A DNA stretch of 45,581 bases from JAWLGW01 sp964569055 (GTDB lineage Bacteria; Planctomycetota; J058). The notes below the pieces were generated by a model, which saw nothing but the letters and a program-made list of their open reading frames with translations, had not been told where the DNA came from and searched no databases. The position numbers and the translations under genes were made by a program. Location: the NCBI GenBank assembly GCA_964569055.1, contig CAZMSZ010000010.1, forward strand, positions 1 through 45,581. Direction: 5' to 3'. Below, piece by piece: positions 23,711 through 34,638 of the stretch (positions are counted from its first letter, which is position 1; every line of letters starts with the position of its first letter).

Positions 23711-24109
23711 TCAGGCCTCCGCCGCGTCGCCCTGACCGGCCGCGCCCTCGCGCTCCTCGCGCTCGCGCCGGATCTCGTCGAGCAGGCCCGAGACCTCGAC
23801 CGAGCGCTGCGCGCCCGTGTCGCGTTCGAACCGGAGCTCGGGCGTGACGCGCGTGCTGAGGCGGCCTGCGACCTTGCTCTGGATGTAGCCGCGCGCGTCC
23901 TCGAGCATGCGCATCATCCGGTTCACCTCGCCCTCGCGGTCCTCGAGGAACGAGACGTGGATCGTGGCGTAGCGGTAGTCGGGGCTGAGGTCGCAGCCGA
24001 CCACCGTCACGAAGCCCATGCGGGGGTCGCTCATCTCGCTCTGGAGGATGCGCGCGACCTCGAACTTCACCTTCTCGCGGACCCGCTCGACCCGGATCGG
24101 CTGGGCCAT
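23711..24109 (-). CDS. rbfA: Ribosome-binding factor A
   Basis: 132 residues, ATG after GAGGAGGG. The KH-like RbfA domain is clear: RVREKVKFEVARILQSEMSD, DPRMGFVTVVGCDLSPDYRY, ATIHVSFLED and ARGYIQSKVAGRL, ending PELRFERDTG. RbfA binds the 30S precursor and helps 17S rRNA maturation and cold adaptation. A short charged tail (EREEREGAAGQGDAAEA) is extra. It lies 80 bases downstream of infB, giving the standard nusA-infB-rbfA order. Confidence 0.97.
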   Translation of the reverse strand: MAQPIRVERVREKVKFEVARILQSEMSDPRMGFVTVVGCDLSPDYRYATIHVSFLEDREGEVNRMMRMLEDARGYIQSKVAGRLSTRVTPELRFERDTGAQRSVEVSGLLDEIRREREEREGAAGQGDAAEA

Positions 24110-24189
24110 ACACCCTCCTCCACACACGAGCCGAGACCCGGACGCGCGCGCCCGGGCCTCCTGCTCTAGAGCATAGGCCGCGGCGCACG

Positions 24190-26754
24190 CTACAGCGTGC
24201 GCGGGATCTTCTTGACCTCGATCACCTCGAGCATGTCGCCGTCCTTGAGGTCGTCGTAGCCGTGCAGCTTGATGCCGCACTCGAAGTTCTCGCGGACCTC
24301 CTTCACGTCGTCCTTGAAGCGGCGCAGGCTGTCCATCGGGCCCTGCCAGAGGATGATCCCGTCGCGGACGAGGCGGAGCAGCGCGTTGCGGCGCACCACG
24401 CCCGACTCCACGAAGCAGCCGGCGATGTTCCCGAGCTTCGAGCTCCTGAACACCTTGCGCACCTGCACCTGCCCGATGACCTCCTCGACCTCCTCGGGCT
24501 CGAGCACGCCGCCCATGATCTCGCGCATGCCGTCGAGCAGCTCGTAGATGATCCGGTAGGTGCGGATCTCCACGTTCTTCTCGCGGGCGAGCGTGCGCGC
24601 CTGCGCGTCGGCCGTGACGCCGAACCCGATCACGACCGCGTCCGACGCGGTGGCGAGCAGCACGTCGGCCGTCGAGATCCCGCCCACGCCGTCGCGGATC
24701 ACCTTGCAGCGCACCTCGTCGGTCGACAGGTTGGCGAGCTCGCGCTTGAGCACCTGCAGGGAGCCCTGCACGTCCGTCTTGAGGACGAGCCGGACCTCCT
24801 TGACCTCCTGCTCGATCAGCGCGCGCCAGATCCCCTGCTCGTCGGTGGGGATGTGGTCGAACCCGCCCGCGGTCTTGCGCGCCAGATCGTCGCGCTCGGC
24901 GAGGATCCGCTTGAGGTCGGCGTCCTTCTCGACCACGTAGAACCGGTCGCCCGCGTCGGGCACGTCGTCGAACCCGAGCACCTCGACGGGCGTGCCGGGG
25001 CCGGCCGCCTTCACGGTGGCGCCGAGGTCGTTGATCATGCGGCGGACCTTGCCGCCGTGCCGCCCGGCCAGGATCGGGTCGCCCTGCTTGAGGGTGCCGT
25101 CCTCGACCAGCAGCGTGACCACCGTCCCGCGCCCGACGGTCTTCTTCGCCTCGAGCACCGTGCCGCGCGCCCGCTTGTTGGGGTTCGCCTTGAGCTCGAG
25201 CAGGTCGGTGTAGGTGAGGATCGTCTCGAGCAGCTCGTCGATCCCCTGCCCGGTGTGGGCCGAGACGGGCACCACCTCGATCTCGCCGCCGTACTCGCTC
25301 GGGAGCATGCCCTCGATCTGCGAGAGGTCCTGCAGCACCTTCTGGATGTTCGCGTCCTTCTTGTCGATCTTGTTCGCGGCCACGACGATGTGCGCGTCGG
25401 CGGCCTGCGCGTGCTGGATCGCCTCCTTGGTCTGGGGCATGACGCCGTCGTCGGCGGCGACGACCAGCAGCACGATGTCGGTGACGTTCGCCCCGCGGGC
25501 GCGCATCTCGGTGAACGCCGCGTGGCCGGGCGTGTCGATGAACGTCAACTTGCGGTCGTTGTGCTCCGCGACGTACGCGCCGATGTGCTGGGTGATCCCC
25601 CCGGCCTCCTGGGCCGTGACCGGCTTCTTCGACTTGCGGATGAAGTCGAGGAGCGACGTCTTGCCGTGGTCGACGTGGCCGAGGACGGCCACCACCGGCT
25701 GGCGCGGCTCGAGCGCCTCGTCCTCGTCCTGCTCCTCCTCCATCTCGACGATCGCGTCCTCGGCCTTCGCCTCGTGCTCGAGCGTGATGTCGATCCCCCA
25801 GTTGAGGCCGATCATCTCGATCGCCTCGGCGGGGACCGGCTCGTTCTGGTTGAGCATCATCCCCTGCTTCATGAGGAAGCCCATGATCTCGTTGATCCGG
25901 ATCGCGAGCTCCGCCGAGAGGTCCTTGACGCTGATCGGCAGCTCGATCGTGATCCGATCGGGCCGGACCACGTTGATCGAGCGCGCCCGCCCGCCGCGCT
26001 TGCCGCGCTTGCCGGGGCTCTTGATCCAGCGCTCGCGCTCCTGCATGCGGCGCTCGAGGCGACGCCCGCGGCCCATGCTGCCGCCGCCGCCGGAGCGGCG
26101 GGTGGTCTGCTTGCCGCGCATGGTGGGCGACACGGCGGTGCGGCTGCCCCGCTTGGTGCGGTCGGGCTTGAGGGCGTCGAGGCCGCCGCCGCCGAGGGTC
26201 CGGTCGTCGAGCGGCGGCGGGGCCGCCGGAGACGCGGCGCGGCGCGGGGGACGACGCGCCGACGGGTCGAAGCCAGGCGCGAAGCCGCGGAAGCCCTCGG
26301 CGACGCCGGCGGGCGCGTCGGGGCGCCCGGGCTTCTTGTCGGCCGCGCGGGGCTGGGGACGAGCCGGCTCGGCGGGCGCTGCGGCCGCGGCCGCAGCGAC
26401 CGGCGCCGGAGCGCTCTCCGCCGGGCTGCCGGGCGCGCTGGACTCGGGGGCGCTCGTCGCCGCCGCCATGGCGGCGTCCGGCGCCTCGGTCGGCTCGGCC
26501 TCGGCGGCCGCTGGCTCGGCGTACCCCTCGCCGTACCCCTCGCCGTCGTGCTCCTCGGCCTCGACCGCGGGCGGCTCCTCCGTCCCGAACAACCCGGCGT
26601 TCGCCAGGACGTCGCGCAGATCGGCGACCTCGTCGTCGTCGACCTCCGCGAAGTGGTTCTTGAGGCCCTTGCGGCCTGCCTCGTGGAGCGCCTCCAACAT
26701 GACGGTGGAGGACACTTCCCACTCGTGGGCCAGGTGATAGAGACGAACCTTCAT
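24190..26754 (-). CDS. infB: Translation initiation factor IF-2
   Basis: 854 residues. The N-terminal IF2_N-type helices (1-52) are followed by an Ala/Pro/Glu-rich linker (60-180) with a short tandem GEGYGEGY. A second basic IF2_N segment follows (RGKQTTRRSGGGGSMGRGRR, then PITELPISVKDLS-like residues to about 330). The GTPase domain has G1 GHVDHGKT (359-366), DTPGH (407-411) and NKID (461-464). Domains II-IV run to the end and bind fMet-tRNA. The protein positions initiator tRNA on the 30S subunit and promotes 50S joining. It lies between nusA and rbfA on one strand. No clear ribosome site precedes the ATG. Confidence 0.98.
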   Translation of the reverse strand: MKVRLYHLAHEWEVSSTVMLEALHEAGRKGLKNHFAEVDDDEVADLRDVLANAGLFGTEEPPAVEAEEHDGEGYGEGYAEPAAAEAEPTEAPDAAMAAATSAPESSAPGSPAESAPAPVAAAAAAAPAEPARPQPRAADKKPGRPDAPAGVAEGFRGFAPGFDPSARRPPRRAASPAAPPPLDDRTLGGGGLDALKPDRTKRGSRTAVSPTMRGKQTTRRSGGGGSMGRGRRLERRMQERERWIKSPGKRGKRGGRARSINVVRPDRITIELPISVKDLSAELAIRINEIMGFLMKQGMMLNQNEPVPAEAIEMIGLNWGIDITLEHEAKAEDAIVEMEEEQDEDEALEPRQPVVAVLGHVDHGKTSLLDFIRKSKKPVTAQEAGGITQHIGAYVAEHNDRKLTFIDTPGHAAFTEMRARGANVTDIVLLVVAADDGVMPQTKEAIQHAQAADAHIVVAANKIDKKDANIQKVLQDLSQIEGMLPSEYGGEIEVVPVSAHTGQGIDELLETILTYTDLLELKANPNKRARGTVLEAKKTVGRGTVVTLLVEDGTLKQGDPILAGRHGGKVRRMINDLGATVKAAGPGTPVEVLGFDDVPDAGDRFYVVEKDADLKRILAERDDLARKTAGGFDHIPTDEQGIWRALIEQEVKEVRLVLKTDVQGSLQVLKRELANLSTDEVRCKVIRDGVGGISTADVLLATASDAVVIGFGVTADAQARTLAREKNVEIRTYRIIYELLDGMREIMGGVLEPEEVEEVIGQVQVRKVFRSSKLGNIAGCFVESGVVRRNALLRLVRDGIILWQGPMDSLRRFKDDVKEVRENFECGIKLHGYDDLKDGDMLEVIEVKKIPRTL

Positions 26755-26818
26755 AGATGAGACTCGAGACCCCTTCGTTGACCGTTCCTATCGACGGATG
26801 CGCGCGCCAGGGACGCGC

Positions 26819-27916
26819 TCAGCCCTGACCCCCGTCACCCGCGGGCTCGGAGCCCTCGGCGTTGCCCTCGGGGAGCACCGCGGCCGCGGTCTCGGCCGCC
26901 GACTGCTGGACCGGCGGCCGGTCCCGGGAGCCATCGTACTCGACCTGGAACCGCTCCTCGTACGCGTCGGGAGTGCCGGTCACCAGGTCGATCGCCCAGC
27001 CGGTCAGGCGCGAGGCGAGGCGGACGTTCTGCCCGCGGCGCCCGATCGCGAGCGAGAGCTGGTCCTCCTCGACGAAGACCTTGGCGTGCTTCGTCTCGTA
27101 GTCCAGCTCGATCGCGTTCACGATCGCCGGCTTCATGGAGTTCATGATGTAGACCTCTTGAGACTCGTTCCAGCGGACGATGTCGATCTTCTCGCCGTTG
27201 AGCTCGTCTACGATGTTCTTGATGCGCGAGCCGCGGATGCCGACGCACGCGCCCACGCAGTCGACCTTGTGGTCGATCGACTGCACGGCGACCTTGGCGC
27301 GGTGGCCGGGGTCGCGGGCCAGCTCCTTGATCTCGATGATCCGCTCGGCGATCTCGGGCACCTCGAGCTCGAACAGGTGGCGCAACAGGTCGGGGTGCGC
27401 GCGCGAGAGGACGATCCGCACGCGCTGGCCCACCTTCTTGACCTCGAGCACGAGGCACTTGATCCGCTCGCCCGCGTTGTAGGTCTCGCCCGGCACCTGC
27501 TCGCGCCAGGGGATGATCCCCTCGGACTTGCCGAGGCTGACGATCACGTTGGGCTTCTCGTAGCGCTGGACGGTGCCCGTGATCAGCGTGCCGACGCGGC
27601 GGATGTACTCGTCGTAGACGACGTCGCGCTCGGCCTCGCGGATCTTCTGGATCATGACCTGCTTCGCGGTCAGCGCCGAGATCCGACCCAGCTCGGCGAG
27701 GTTCTCGATCGGCTGCTCGCCGTCGAGCGCGGTGATCTCGCCCGTCTCGCGGCTGATCTCGATGACGATGTTCTTCTCCATCCCGAGCTTCTTCTTGGCC
27801 GCGGACAGGAGCGCGGCCTCGATCCCGGTGAAGATGATCTCCTTGTCGACCCCCTTCTCGCGATGCAGGGCATCCACGATCCGCAGGATCTCGCTCCCCT
27901 TCATGCCACCGATCAT
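26819..27916 (-). CDS. nusA: Transcription termination/antitermination factor NusA
   Basis: 365 residues. The ATG at 27916 is chosen because GGAGG lies five bases upstream; a second ATG is 12 bases later. NusA_N (about 1-135, ILRIVDALHREKGVDKEIIF) precedes the S1 domain (ITGTVQRYEKPNVIVSLG). KH1 and KH2 follow (VGACVGIRGSRIKNIVDELN, LSLAIGRRGQNVRLASRLTG). After KH2 there is only a short acidic tail, without the C-terminal acidic repeats of enterobacterial NusA. It binds RNA polymerase and RNA and modulates pausing and termination. The gene normally preceding it, rimP, is absent. Its leader contains a promoter and an intrinsic terminator, suggesting attenuation. Confidence 0.97.
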   Translation of the reverse strand: MIGGMKGSEILRIVDALHREKGVDKEIIFTGIEAALLSAAKKKLGMEKNIVIEISRETGEITALDGEQPIENLAELGRISALTAKQVMIQKIREAERDVVYDEYIRRVGTLITGTVQRYEKPNVIVSLGKSEGIIPWREQVPGETYNAGERIKCLVLEVKKVGQRVRIVLSRAHPDLLRHLFELEVPEIAERIIEIKELARDPGHRAKVAVQSIDHKVDCVGACVGIRGSRIKNIVDELNGEKIDIVRWNESQEVYIMNSMKPAIVNAIELDYETKHAKVFVEEDQLSLAIGRRGQNVRLASRLTGWAIDLVTGTPDAYEERFQVEYDGSRDRPPVQQSAAETAAAVLPEGNAEGSEPAGDGGQG

Positions 27917-28010
27917 CGGACCTCCGACGCGCTGAGGCGCTCGAGCGGGCAGCTCCCAGCCAGCTCCGGGCCTGAGGCGCCCAGAGGAATGCCGAGCAAG
28001 TGCCGAGCAC

Positions 28011-28047
28011 AAAAAAAATCGGCCGCGCCCCCCGAGGGGAAACGGCC
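28011..28047 (-). terminator. Intrinsic terminator in the nusA leader (probable attenuator)
   Basis: Read on the minus strand: GGCCG-TTT-CCC-CTCG-GGG, then GG-CG-CGGCC, GA and eight T residues (28018-28011). It is a G/C-rich stem with a canonical T-run. It sits between the promoter at 28081-28108 and the nusA start at 27916, so it interrupts the leader rather than ending a gene. A small preceding hairpin (AGCAG/CTGCT) lies just upstream in the transcript. Confidence 0.8.
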
Positions 28048-28080
28048 AGCAGGAGTCTGCTACAACCGCTCGTGACCGGC

Positions 28081-28108
28081 ATTGTAGGCTGGCCCGATTC
28101 GGTGTCAA
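28081..28108 (-). promoter_or_regulatory. Near-consensus sigma70 promoter of nusA-infB-rbfA
   Basis: On the minus strand TTGACA (28108-28103) and TACAAT (28086-28081) are separated by 16 bases. Transcription should start near 28074, giving a leader of about 160 bases that includes the terminator. Both hexamers stand out in this very G/C-rich background. Confidence 0.75.
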
Positions 28109-28353
28109 GCGAAGCGCCTGGGCGTGGAACGCCAGGTGCGACGGGTGCGACCCGCACGGAGGGGCGCCTCCGCGCGGCTCGAACGGGTGGCTCCCGCGTG
28201 AGTCGCCCGCGGCTGGGCGAGCGAGTCGCGCGAGCCGGCCGGCGGCGCCGCGCGACCGCTCGGCGGCGGTCGTCCGGGGCGGGGCCCGTGACGATCCGTG
28301 CGCAAGCGGCTACCATCCAAGCACTAGCGGCGCGGAGTGGCCCGCCGCTTGCC

Positions 28354-28382
28354 TTGACAGTCCAAGGATGCCCTGATATCGT
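28354..28382 (+). promoter_or_regulatory. Near-consensus sigma70 promoter of mcsA-mcsB-clpC
   Basis: TTGACA (28354-28359) and TATCGT (28377-28382) have a 17-base spacer. The expected start is near 28389, leaving about 85 bases of leader before the mcsA ATG. The 550-base intergenic region between nusA and mcsA otherwise contains only the nusA promoter and attenuator; no gene or RNA was identified in 28110-28350. Confidence 0.7.
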
Positions 28383-28411
28383 CCTGCCGCGCCGAAGTCT
28401 ACGCATTAAGT

Positions 28412-28431
28412 CTTGTTTCACAAGAGCTTGT
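28412..28431 (+). promoter_or_regulatory. Possible operator in the mcsA leader
   Basis: Two overlapping small inverted repeats, CTTG-N5-CAAG (28412-28424) and ACAAG-N2-CTTGT (28420-28431), lie about 25 bases downstream of the predicted transcription start. They match neither the CtsR heptad repeat nor the HrcA CIRCE element. They could bind an unknown stress repressor or form an RNA hairpin. Confidence 0.3.
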
Positions 28432-28473
28432 GACGACCCGGCCACGCTGGATCCCGTCGCCCGTGACCTACCC

Positions 28474-28983
28474 ATGATCTGCCAGTCCTGCCAACAGAGC
28501 GTCGCCACCGTCCACCTGACGGAGATCGTCCAGAAGTCCAAGCGCGAGACCCACCTTTGCGAGGAGTGCGCGCGGACCAAGGGCGTCGCGTACGCGGCGC
28601 AGTTCTCGGTCAAGGACTACCTGAGCGGGCTCGCGAAGGAGAAGGTGACCGCGGCGCCCAAGCCGGCGGCCGACGTGTTCGAGCCCTGCCCGACCTGCGG
28701 GATCACCTTCAACGAGTTCCGGCAGACGGGGCGGCTGGGCTGCGCGCGCGACTACGAGCACTTCCGGCGCGGCCTCGAGCCCCTGCTCGAGAAGATCCAC
28801 GGCGCGCGCCAGCACACGGGCCGCGTGCCGCTGCGGATCGGCGCGCGGCTCGAGCGCGACCGGCAGGTGCAGCGCTACCAGCAGGAGCTGCAGGCCGCGA
28901 TCGCGGCGGAGAACTACGAGCAGGCGGCCGAGCTGCGCGACAAGATCCGCGAGCTCGAGAGCGCCGGGGAGCGGACCGCGTGA
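28474..28983 (+). CDS. mcsA: McsA-like zinc-finger protein (UvrB/UvrC motif)
   Basis: 169 residues. Paired cysteines C3/C6, C29/C32 and C72/C75 (plus C90) give the zinc-binding pattern of McsA, and the C-terminal 40 residues form a UVR motif (AIAAENYEQAAELRDKIREL). In Firmicutes McsA is the partner and activator of the arginine kinase McsB. The next gene starts four bases before this one ends (GTGA), strongly supporting the same pairing. No strong ribosome site precedes the ATG; an upstream in-frame extension exists but lacks family similarity. Confidence 0.92.
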   Translation: MICQSCQQSVATVHLTEIVQKSKRETHLCEECARTKGVAYAAQFSVKDYLSGLAKEKVTAAPKPAADVFEPCPTCGITFNEFRQTGRLGCARDYEHFRRGLEPLLEKIHGARQHTGRVPLRIGARLERDRQVQRYQQELQAAIAAENYEQAAELRDKIRELESAGERTA

Positions 28984-30062
28984 GCCAGCAAGGCGAGCGC
29001 GCCCGCCAGGGCGGCAACGGAGACCTGCAGGGCCTCGGCGAGTGGCTGTCGGGGACCGGCCCCGAGAGCGACATCGTCATGAGCACCAGGATCCGCCTGG
29101 CGCGCAACGTGATCGAGTTCCCGTTCCCGGCGCGCACGCACGACGGCGGGCGGAGCGAGCTCGAGGCGTTCTTGCGCGGCCGGATCGAGGAGGCGGGCCT
29201 CGGCGACGACGTCAGCTACCAGAAGCTCGACACGGCCACGCCGATCGACCGCCAGTGCCTCGTCGAGCGCCACCTGATCTCGAAGGACCACGCCTCGGGG
29301 CGCGGCGAGCGCGGCGTGGCGCTCGAGCCGAAGGGGACGCTGTCGATCATGGTCAACGAGGAGGACCACCTGCGGGTGCAGGTGCTCCGCTCGGGCCTGC
29401 AGCTCGACGTGACCTGGGAGCAGATCGCCAAGGTCGACCGCCGGCTCGAGGAGCGGCTGAACTACGCCTTCTCCCCCGAGTTCGGCTACCTGACCGCGTG
29501 CCCGACCAACGTCGGCACGGGGATGCGGGTCTCGGTCATGGTCCACCTGCCGGCGCTGGTCATGACCAAGCAGATCGAGAAGGTGTTCCACGCCGTGAGC
29601 AAGATCAACCTCGCGGTGCGGGGCTTCTACGGCGAGGGGACGCAGGCGCTGGGCGACTTCTACCAGATCTCGAACCAGGTCACGCTCGGCCCATCGGAGG
29701 AGGAGATCCTCAAGACGATGGCCGACCACGTCCCGCAGATCATCAAGTTCGAGCGGAACGTGCGCGAGACCTTGATCACGGAGAACCGCGTCGGTCTCGA
29801 GGACCGGGTGTGGCGCGCGTTCGGCATGCTCGAGCGGGCGCGGCTGATCACGTCGGAGGAGACCATGGAGTACCTCTCCATGGTGCGGATGGGGGTGAAC
29901 CTGGGCTTGATCGACAGCTTCCCGATCAGCGCCGTGAACGAGCTGTTCATCCTCACGCAGCCCGCGCACCTCCAGAAGCTGAACGGTCGGGAGCTGCCGA
30001 CCCCCGAGCGAGACGAGAACCGGGCGCGGTACGTCCGGGAGCGGCTCGCGAGCCTCAACTGA
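28980..30062 (+). CDS. mcsB: Protein arginine kinase McsB
   Basis: 360 residues, GTG start overlapping the mcsA stop. The phosphagen-kinase catalytic domain is evident: STRIRLARN (35-43) and the signature CPTNVGTGMRVSVMVHLP starting at Cys174. McsB phosphorylates arginine residues on misfolded or regulatory proteins, marking them for ClpCP. The C-terminal part (AFGMLERARLITSEETMEYL, ISAVNELFILTQPAHLQKL) corresponds to the McsB-specific domain that binds phospho-arginine. Together with mcsA and clpC, a complete protein-arginine-phosphorylation degradation pathway is encoded. A CtsR-type repressor gene is not seen in the window. Confidence 0.96.
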   Translation: MSQQGERARQGGNGDLQGLGEWLSGTGPESDIVMSTRIRLARNVIEFPFPARTHDGGRSELEAFLRGRIEEAGLGDDVSYQKLDTATPIDRQCLVERHLISKDHASGRGERGVALEPKGTLSIMVNEEDHLRVQVLRSGLQLDVTWEQIAKVDRRLEERLNYAFSPEFGYLTACPTNVGTGMRVSVMVHLPALVMTKQIEKVFHAVSKINLAVRGFYGEGTQALGDFYQISNQVTLGPSEEEILKTMADHVPQIIKFERNVRETLITENRVGLEDRVWRAFGMLERARLITSEETMEYLSMVRMGVNLGLIDSFPISAVNELFILTQPAHLQKLNGRELPTPERDENRARYVRERLASLN

Positions 30063-30083
30063 CGCGCAGGGAGAGACGATTCG

Positions 30084-32564
<2,481 letters not shown>

Positions 32565-32589
32565 CGAGCTTCGAGCTGAGACGAACACG

Positions 32590-32626
32590 CGAGGCCGGGC
32601 GCGAGCAGCGTCCGGCCTCGTCGTCT
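32590..32626 (+). terminator. Terminator after clpC
   Basis: CGAGGCCGG (32590-32598) pairs with CCGGCCTCG (32612-32620), nine perfect base pairs, with GCGC/GCGT extending the stem inward. TCGTCTT follows. It lies 25 bases after the clpC stop. Confidence 0.7.
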
Positions 32627-32644
32627 TCCGGAGCCCGCACGTCG

Positions 32645-32990
32645 CGTGTGAGCGGCGCGCAGCTCTCCCTCTCAACGCGAGGAGCCGACCTCGCCAGCGA
32701 CAGCTCTCCCTTGGCGGTCCTCTCTGGCGCGGGGGAGCGGACGTCGCCAGCGACAGCTCTCCCTTGGCGGTCCTTTCTGGCGCGGGGGAGCTGACCTCGG
32801 CAGCGACAGCTCTTCCTTGGCGCTCTTGGCGTCCTTGGCGGTCCTTCCTTCCTCACGCGGGGGGGTGACCTCGGCAGCGACAGCTCTTCCTTGGCCTTCT
32901 TGGCGGTCCTTCCTCACGCGGGGGGGTGACCTCGGCAGCGACAGCTCCTCCTTGGCCTTCTTGGCGGTCCTTCCTCACGAGCGAGCACGC
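32645..32990 (+). repeat. Minisatellite-like array of AGCGACAGCTC/CTTGGCGGTCCTT units
   Basis: This non-coding region holds five recognisable units. Each contains CAGCGACAGCTC (starting at 32695, 32748, 32801, 32875 and 32936), followed by TTCCTTGGC-type 9-mers, GGCGGTCCTT and a G-rich run (GCGGGGGGGTGACC). The period varies (53, 53, 74, 61) through insertion of 9-base CTTGGCGNN units. Related copies lie at both window edges. There is no cas gene and no spacer-like variation, so it is not a CRISPR array. No gene is seen. Confidence 0.8.
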
Positions 32991-33029
32991 GCGAGCAGGA
33001 GCGCACGAGTCGGCGGCGCTGCTCGCGCG

Positions 33030-33620
33030 CTACAGGCCCACCAGCCGCCGCGCCACGTCCACGAGGTGCTCCTCGAGGGCGGCGTCGACGTCGGGCGCGT
33101 CGGTGAACGGCGCGAGGTCCTGCGCCTCGGTGATCGCGTAGCGGACCAGCACGTGGTTGAAGGTGAGCACCTTCAGCCGCCAGTTCGGGTCGGGCGGGAG
33201 CCCGAGCGCGCCCCAGGCCAGGGCGACCATGTCGAGCAAGCGCTGCGTCCAGCCCTCGCGCACCTGCTCGGGCAGGGCGCCCTGCTCGATCACGTGGCGC
33301 ACCAGCAGCCGGACCTCCGTGCGGTGGGCCCGGGCGAACCGCCAGGCGAAGCGCACCACCCGCTCCAGCGCCGCCTCGGGCGGCGCCGGCGCGAGCAGCT
33401 CGGCGGTCGGCTCGACGGCGAGCAGGCGCTCGTAGAGCCGGTCGATCGCCGCGCGGTACAGGCCTTCCTTCCCGCCGAAGTGATAGGCCAGCGTGGCGAT
33501 GTTGACCCCGGCGGCCCCGGCGACCGCCCGGGTGGTGGTCCCCGCGAACCCGCTCGCGGCGAACCGCTCGATGGCGGCGGCCAGGATCCGCTCGGCGGTG
33601 GCGGCCGCGGCGTCGCTCAT
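33030..33620 (-). CDS. TetR family transcriptional regulator
   Basis: 196 residues from the ATG at 33620; a GTG at 33647 overlapping the upstream stop would add nine residues. The N-terminal helix-turn-helix is typical: AERILAAAIERFAASGFAGTTTRAVAGAAGVNIATLAYHFGGKEGLYRAAID (in pieces, residues 8-60). The C-terminal ligand domain is divergent, with RTEVRLLVRHVIEQGALP. It lies directly downstream of the dioxygenase-like gene and is probably co-transcribed. It may repress that operon through palindromes in the promoter region. The ligand is unknown. Confidence 0.9.
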   Translation of the reverse strand: MSDAAAATAERILAAAIERFAASGFAGTTTRAVAGAAGVNIATLAYHFGGKEGLYRAAIDRLYERLLAVEPTAELLAPAPPEAALERVVRFAWRFARAHRTEVRLLVRHVIEQGALPEQVREGWTQRLLDMVALAWGALGLPPDPNWRLKVLTFNHVLVRYAITEAQDLAPFTDAPDVDAALEEHLVDVARRLVGL

Positions 33621-33643
33621 GGCCCTGGCGCCCGCCCGCCGGA

Positions 33644-34624
33644 TCACACCGCCGCCCGGGCGCGGCGGCGGCGCAGCCAGCGCAGCGCGCGGCCGAGGTG
33701 GTGATAGAGCGGGGTCGGGCTGTCCTCGCTCTTGGGCTGGTAGGCGTCCTTGAGGTACGGGACGTACATCGTGCGGCGCAGGCTGCGCCAGCCGGTGTGG
33801 GGCGAGGCCTCGACGCGGTGCCACGTGCGCCCGTCGTGCACGGTCAGGTCGCCGGGGTAGGTCTCGACCGCGACCTCGCGCGGGTCGGGGCGGTGCGCCA
33901 CGAAGTAGGGCTTGTGGAAGCACATCCCGAAGAAGCCCTGCCGGTGCGTGCCCGGAATGATCCGCAGCCCGCCGTCCTCGGCCGTGACGCGGTCGAAGTG
34001 GAGCCCGACGTTGAGCATGGGTCCCGGCTCGCGGAGGTAGAACAAGTCGCGCAACCCGTCGGTGTGCCAGCCCAGCCGGGGGTAGGCGCTGCCCGGCACG
34101 TTGAGGTTGCGGTTGAACACCACGCCGTCCTTCTCCTCGTCGCCGACGCGCGTGCCCTCCCCGATCAGCGAGCGCACCGCGTCGAACCGCGCGTCGCGCA
34201 CGAACGCGCGCACCAGCTCGGAGAACACCGAGGTGAAGGCGAACCGCTGGATGAAGGGCGCCCCTTCGCCGTCCCGGCCCACGAACAGCGGGATCCCGTA
34301 GACCTTGGCGCGCCCCTCGGTCAGCCAGCGCTCCTGGATCGCCTGGACCTCGGCGTCGATCGCGATCAGCTCCTCGCGGCTCGCCACGTTCCCGAACACG
34401 ATGAAGCCGTGCTCGTCGAGGAAGGCCTGCTGCAGCGGCGTGATCCGAGGGCCGAGCGCGAACCGGCTGGAGAGGGGCAGCTCGCGCGCGCTCCGCAGCG
34501 CCTCGTCGGGGGTGGCCTCCAGCGCGTTGCGCGGGTCGTCCAGCGTGACGTCGATCGGCCCCGGCCCGCAATCGGCCGGCAGCGGGAGGTTCGAGGTGGG
34601 GCGGCTCAAGGTGGCGGTGGTCAT
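33644..34624 (-). CDS. Phytanoyl-CoA dioxygenase (PhyH) family protein
   Basis: 326 residues, ATG after GAGG. The family is Fe(II)/2-oxoglutarate-dependent. Ligands visible are His187 and Asp189 in GWHTDGLRD and the distal His269 in HDGRTWHRV; an Arg for 2-oxoglutarate follows (R280 or R283/284). Other family marks are FLDEHGFIVFGNV and GGLRIIPGTHRQG. The N-terminal 55 residues are Pro/Leu-rich and possibly disordered. Such enzymes hydroxylate lipids or secondary metabolites; the substrate here is not known. Co-transcription with a TetR regulator suggests induction by the substrate. Confidence 0.9.
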   Translation of the reverse strand: MTTATLSRPTSNLPLPADCGPGPIDVTLDDPRNALEATPDEALRSARELPLSSRFALGPRITPLQQAFLDEHGFIVFGNVASREELIAIDAEVQAIQERWLTEGRAKVYGIPLFVGRDGEGAPFIQRFAFTSVFSELVRAFVRDARFDAVRSLIGEGTRVGDEEKDGVVFNRNLNVPGSAYPRLGWHTDGLRDLFYLREPGPMLNVGLHFDRVTAEDGGLRIIPGTHRQGFFGMCFHKPYFVAHRPDPREVAVETYPGDLTVHDGRTWHRVEASPHTGWRSLRRTMYVPYLKDAYQPKSEDSPTPLYHHLGRALRWLRRRRARAAV

Positions 34625-34638
34625 GGGAACCTCGTGGG

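Noticed and set aside
24262..26760. An 832-residue open frame opposite infB.
   Set aside because: It is a shadow frame produced by high GC content; infB on the other strand has all IF-2 motifs.
28110..28350. Possible small gene or tRNA in the nusA-mcsA gap.
   Set aside because: Open frames there have neither starts with ribosome sites nor recognisable domains, and no cloverleaf could be drawn.
28354..28473. CtsR or HrcA (CIRCE) operator upstream of mcsA.
   Set aside because: Neither the GGTCAAA direct repeat nor the TTAGCACTC-N9-GAGTGCTAA palindrome is present.
32645..32990. Possible CRISPR array.
   Set aside because: Periods vary (53-74), the intervals are themselves repeats rather than unique spacers, and no cas gene is present.
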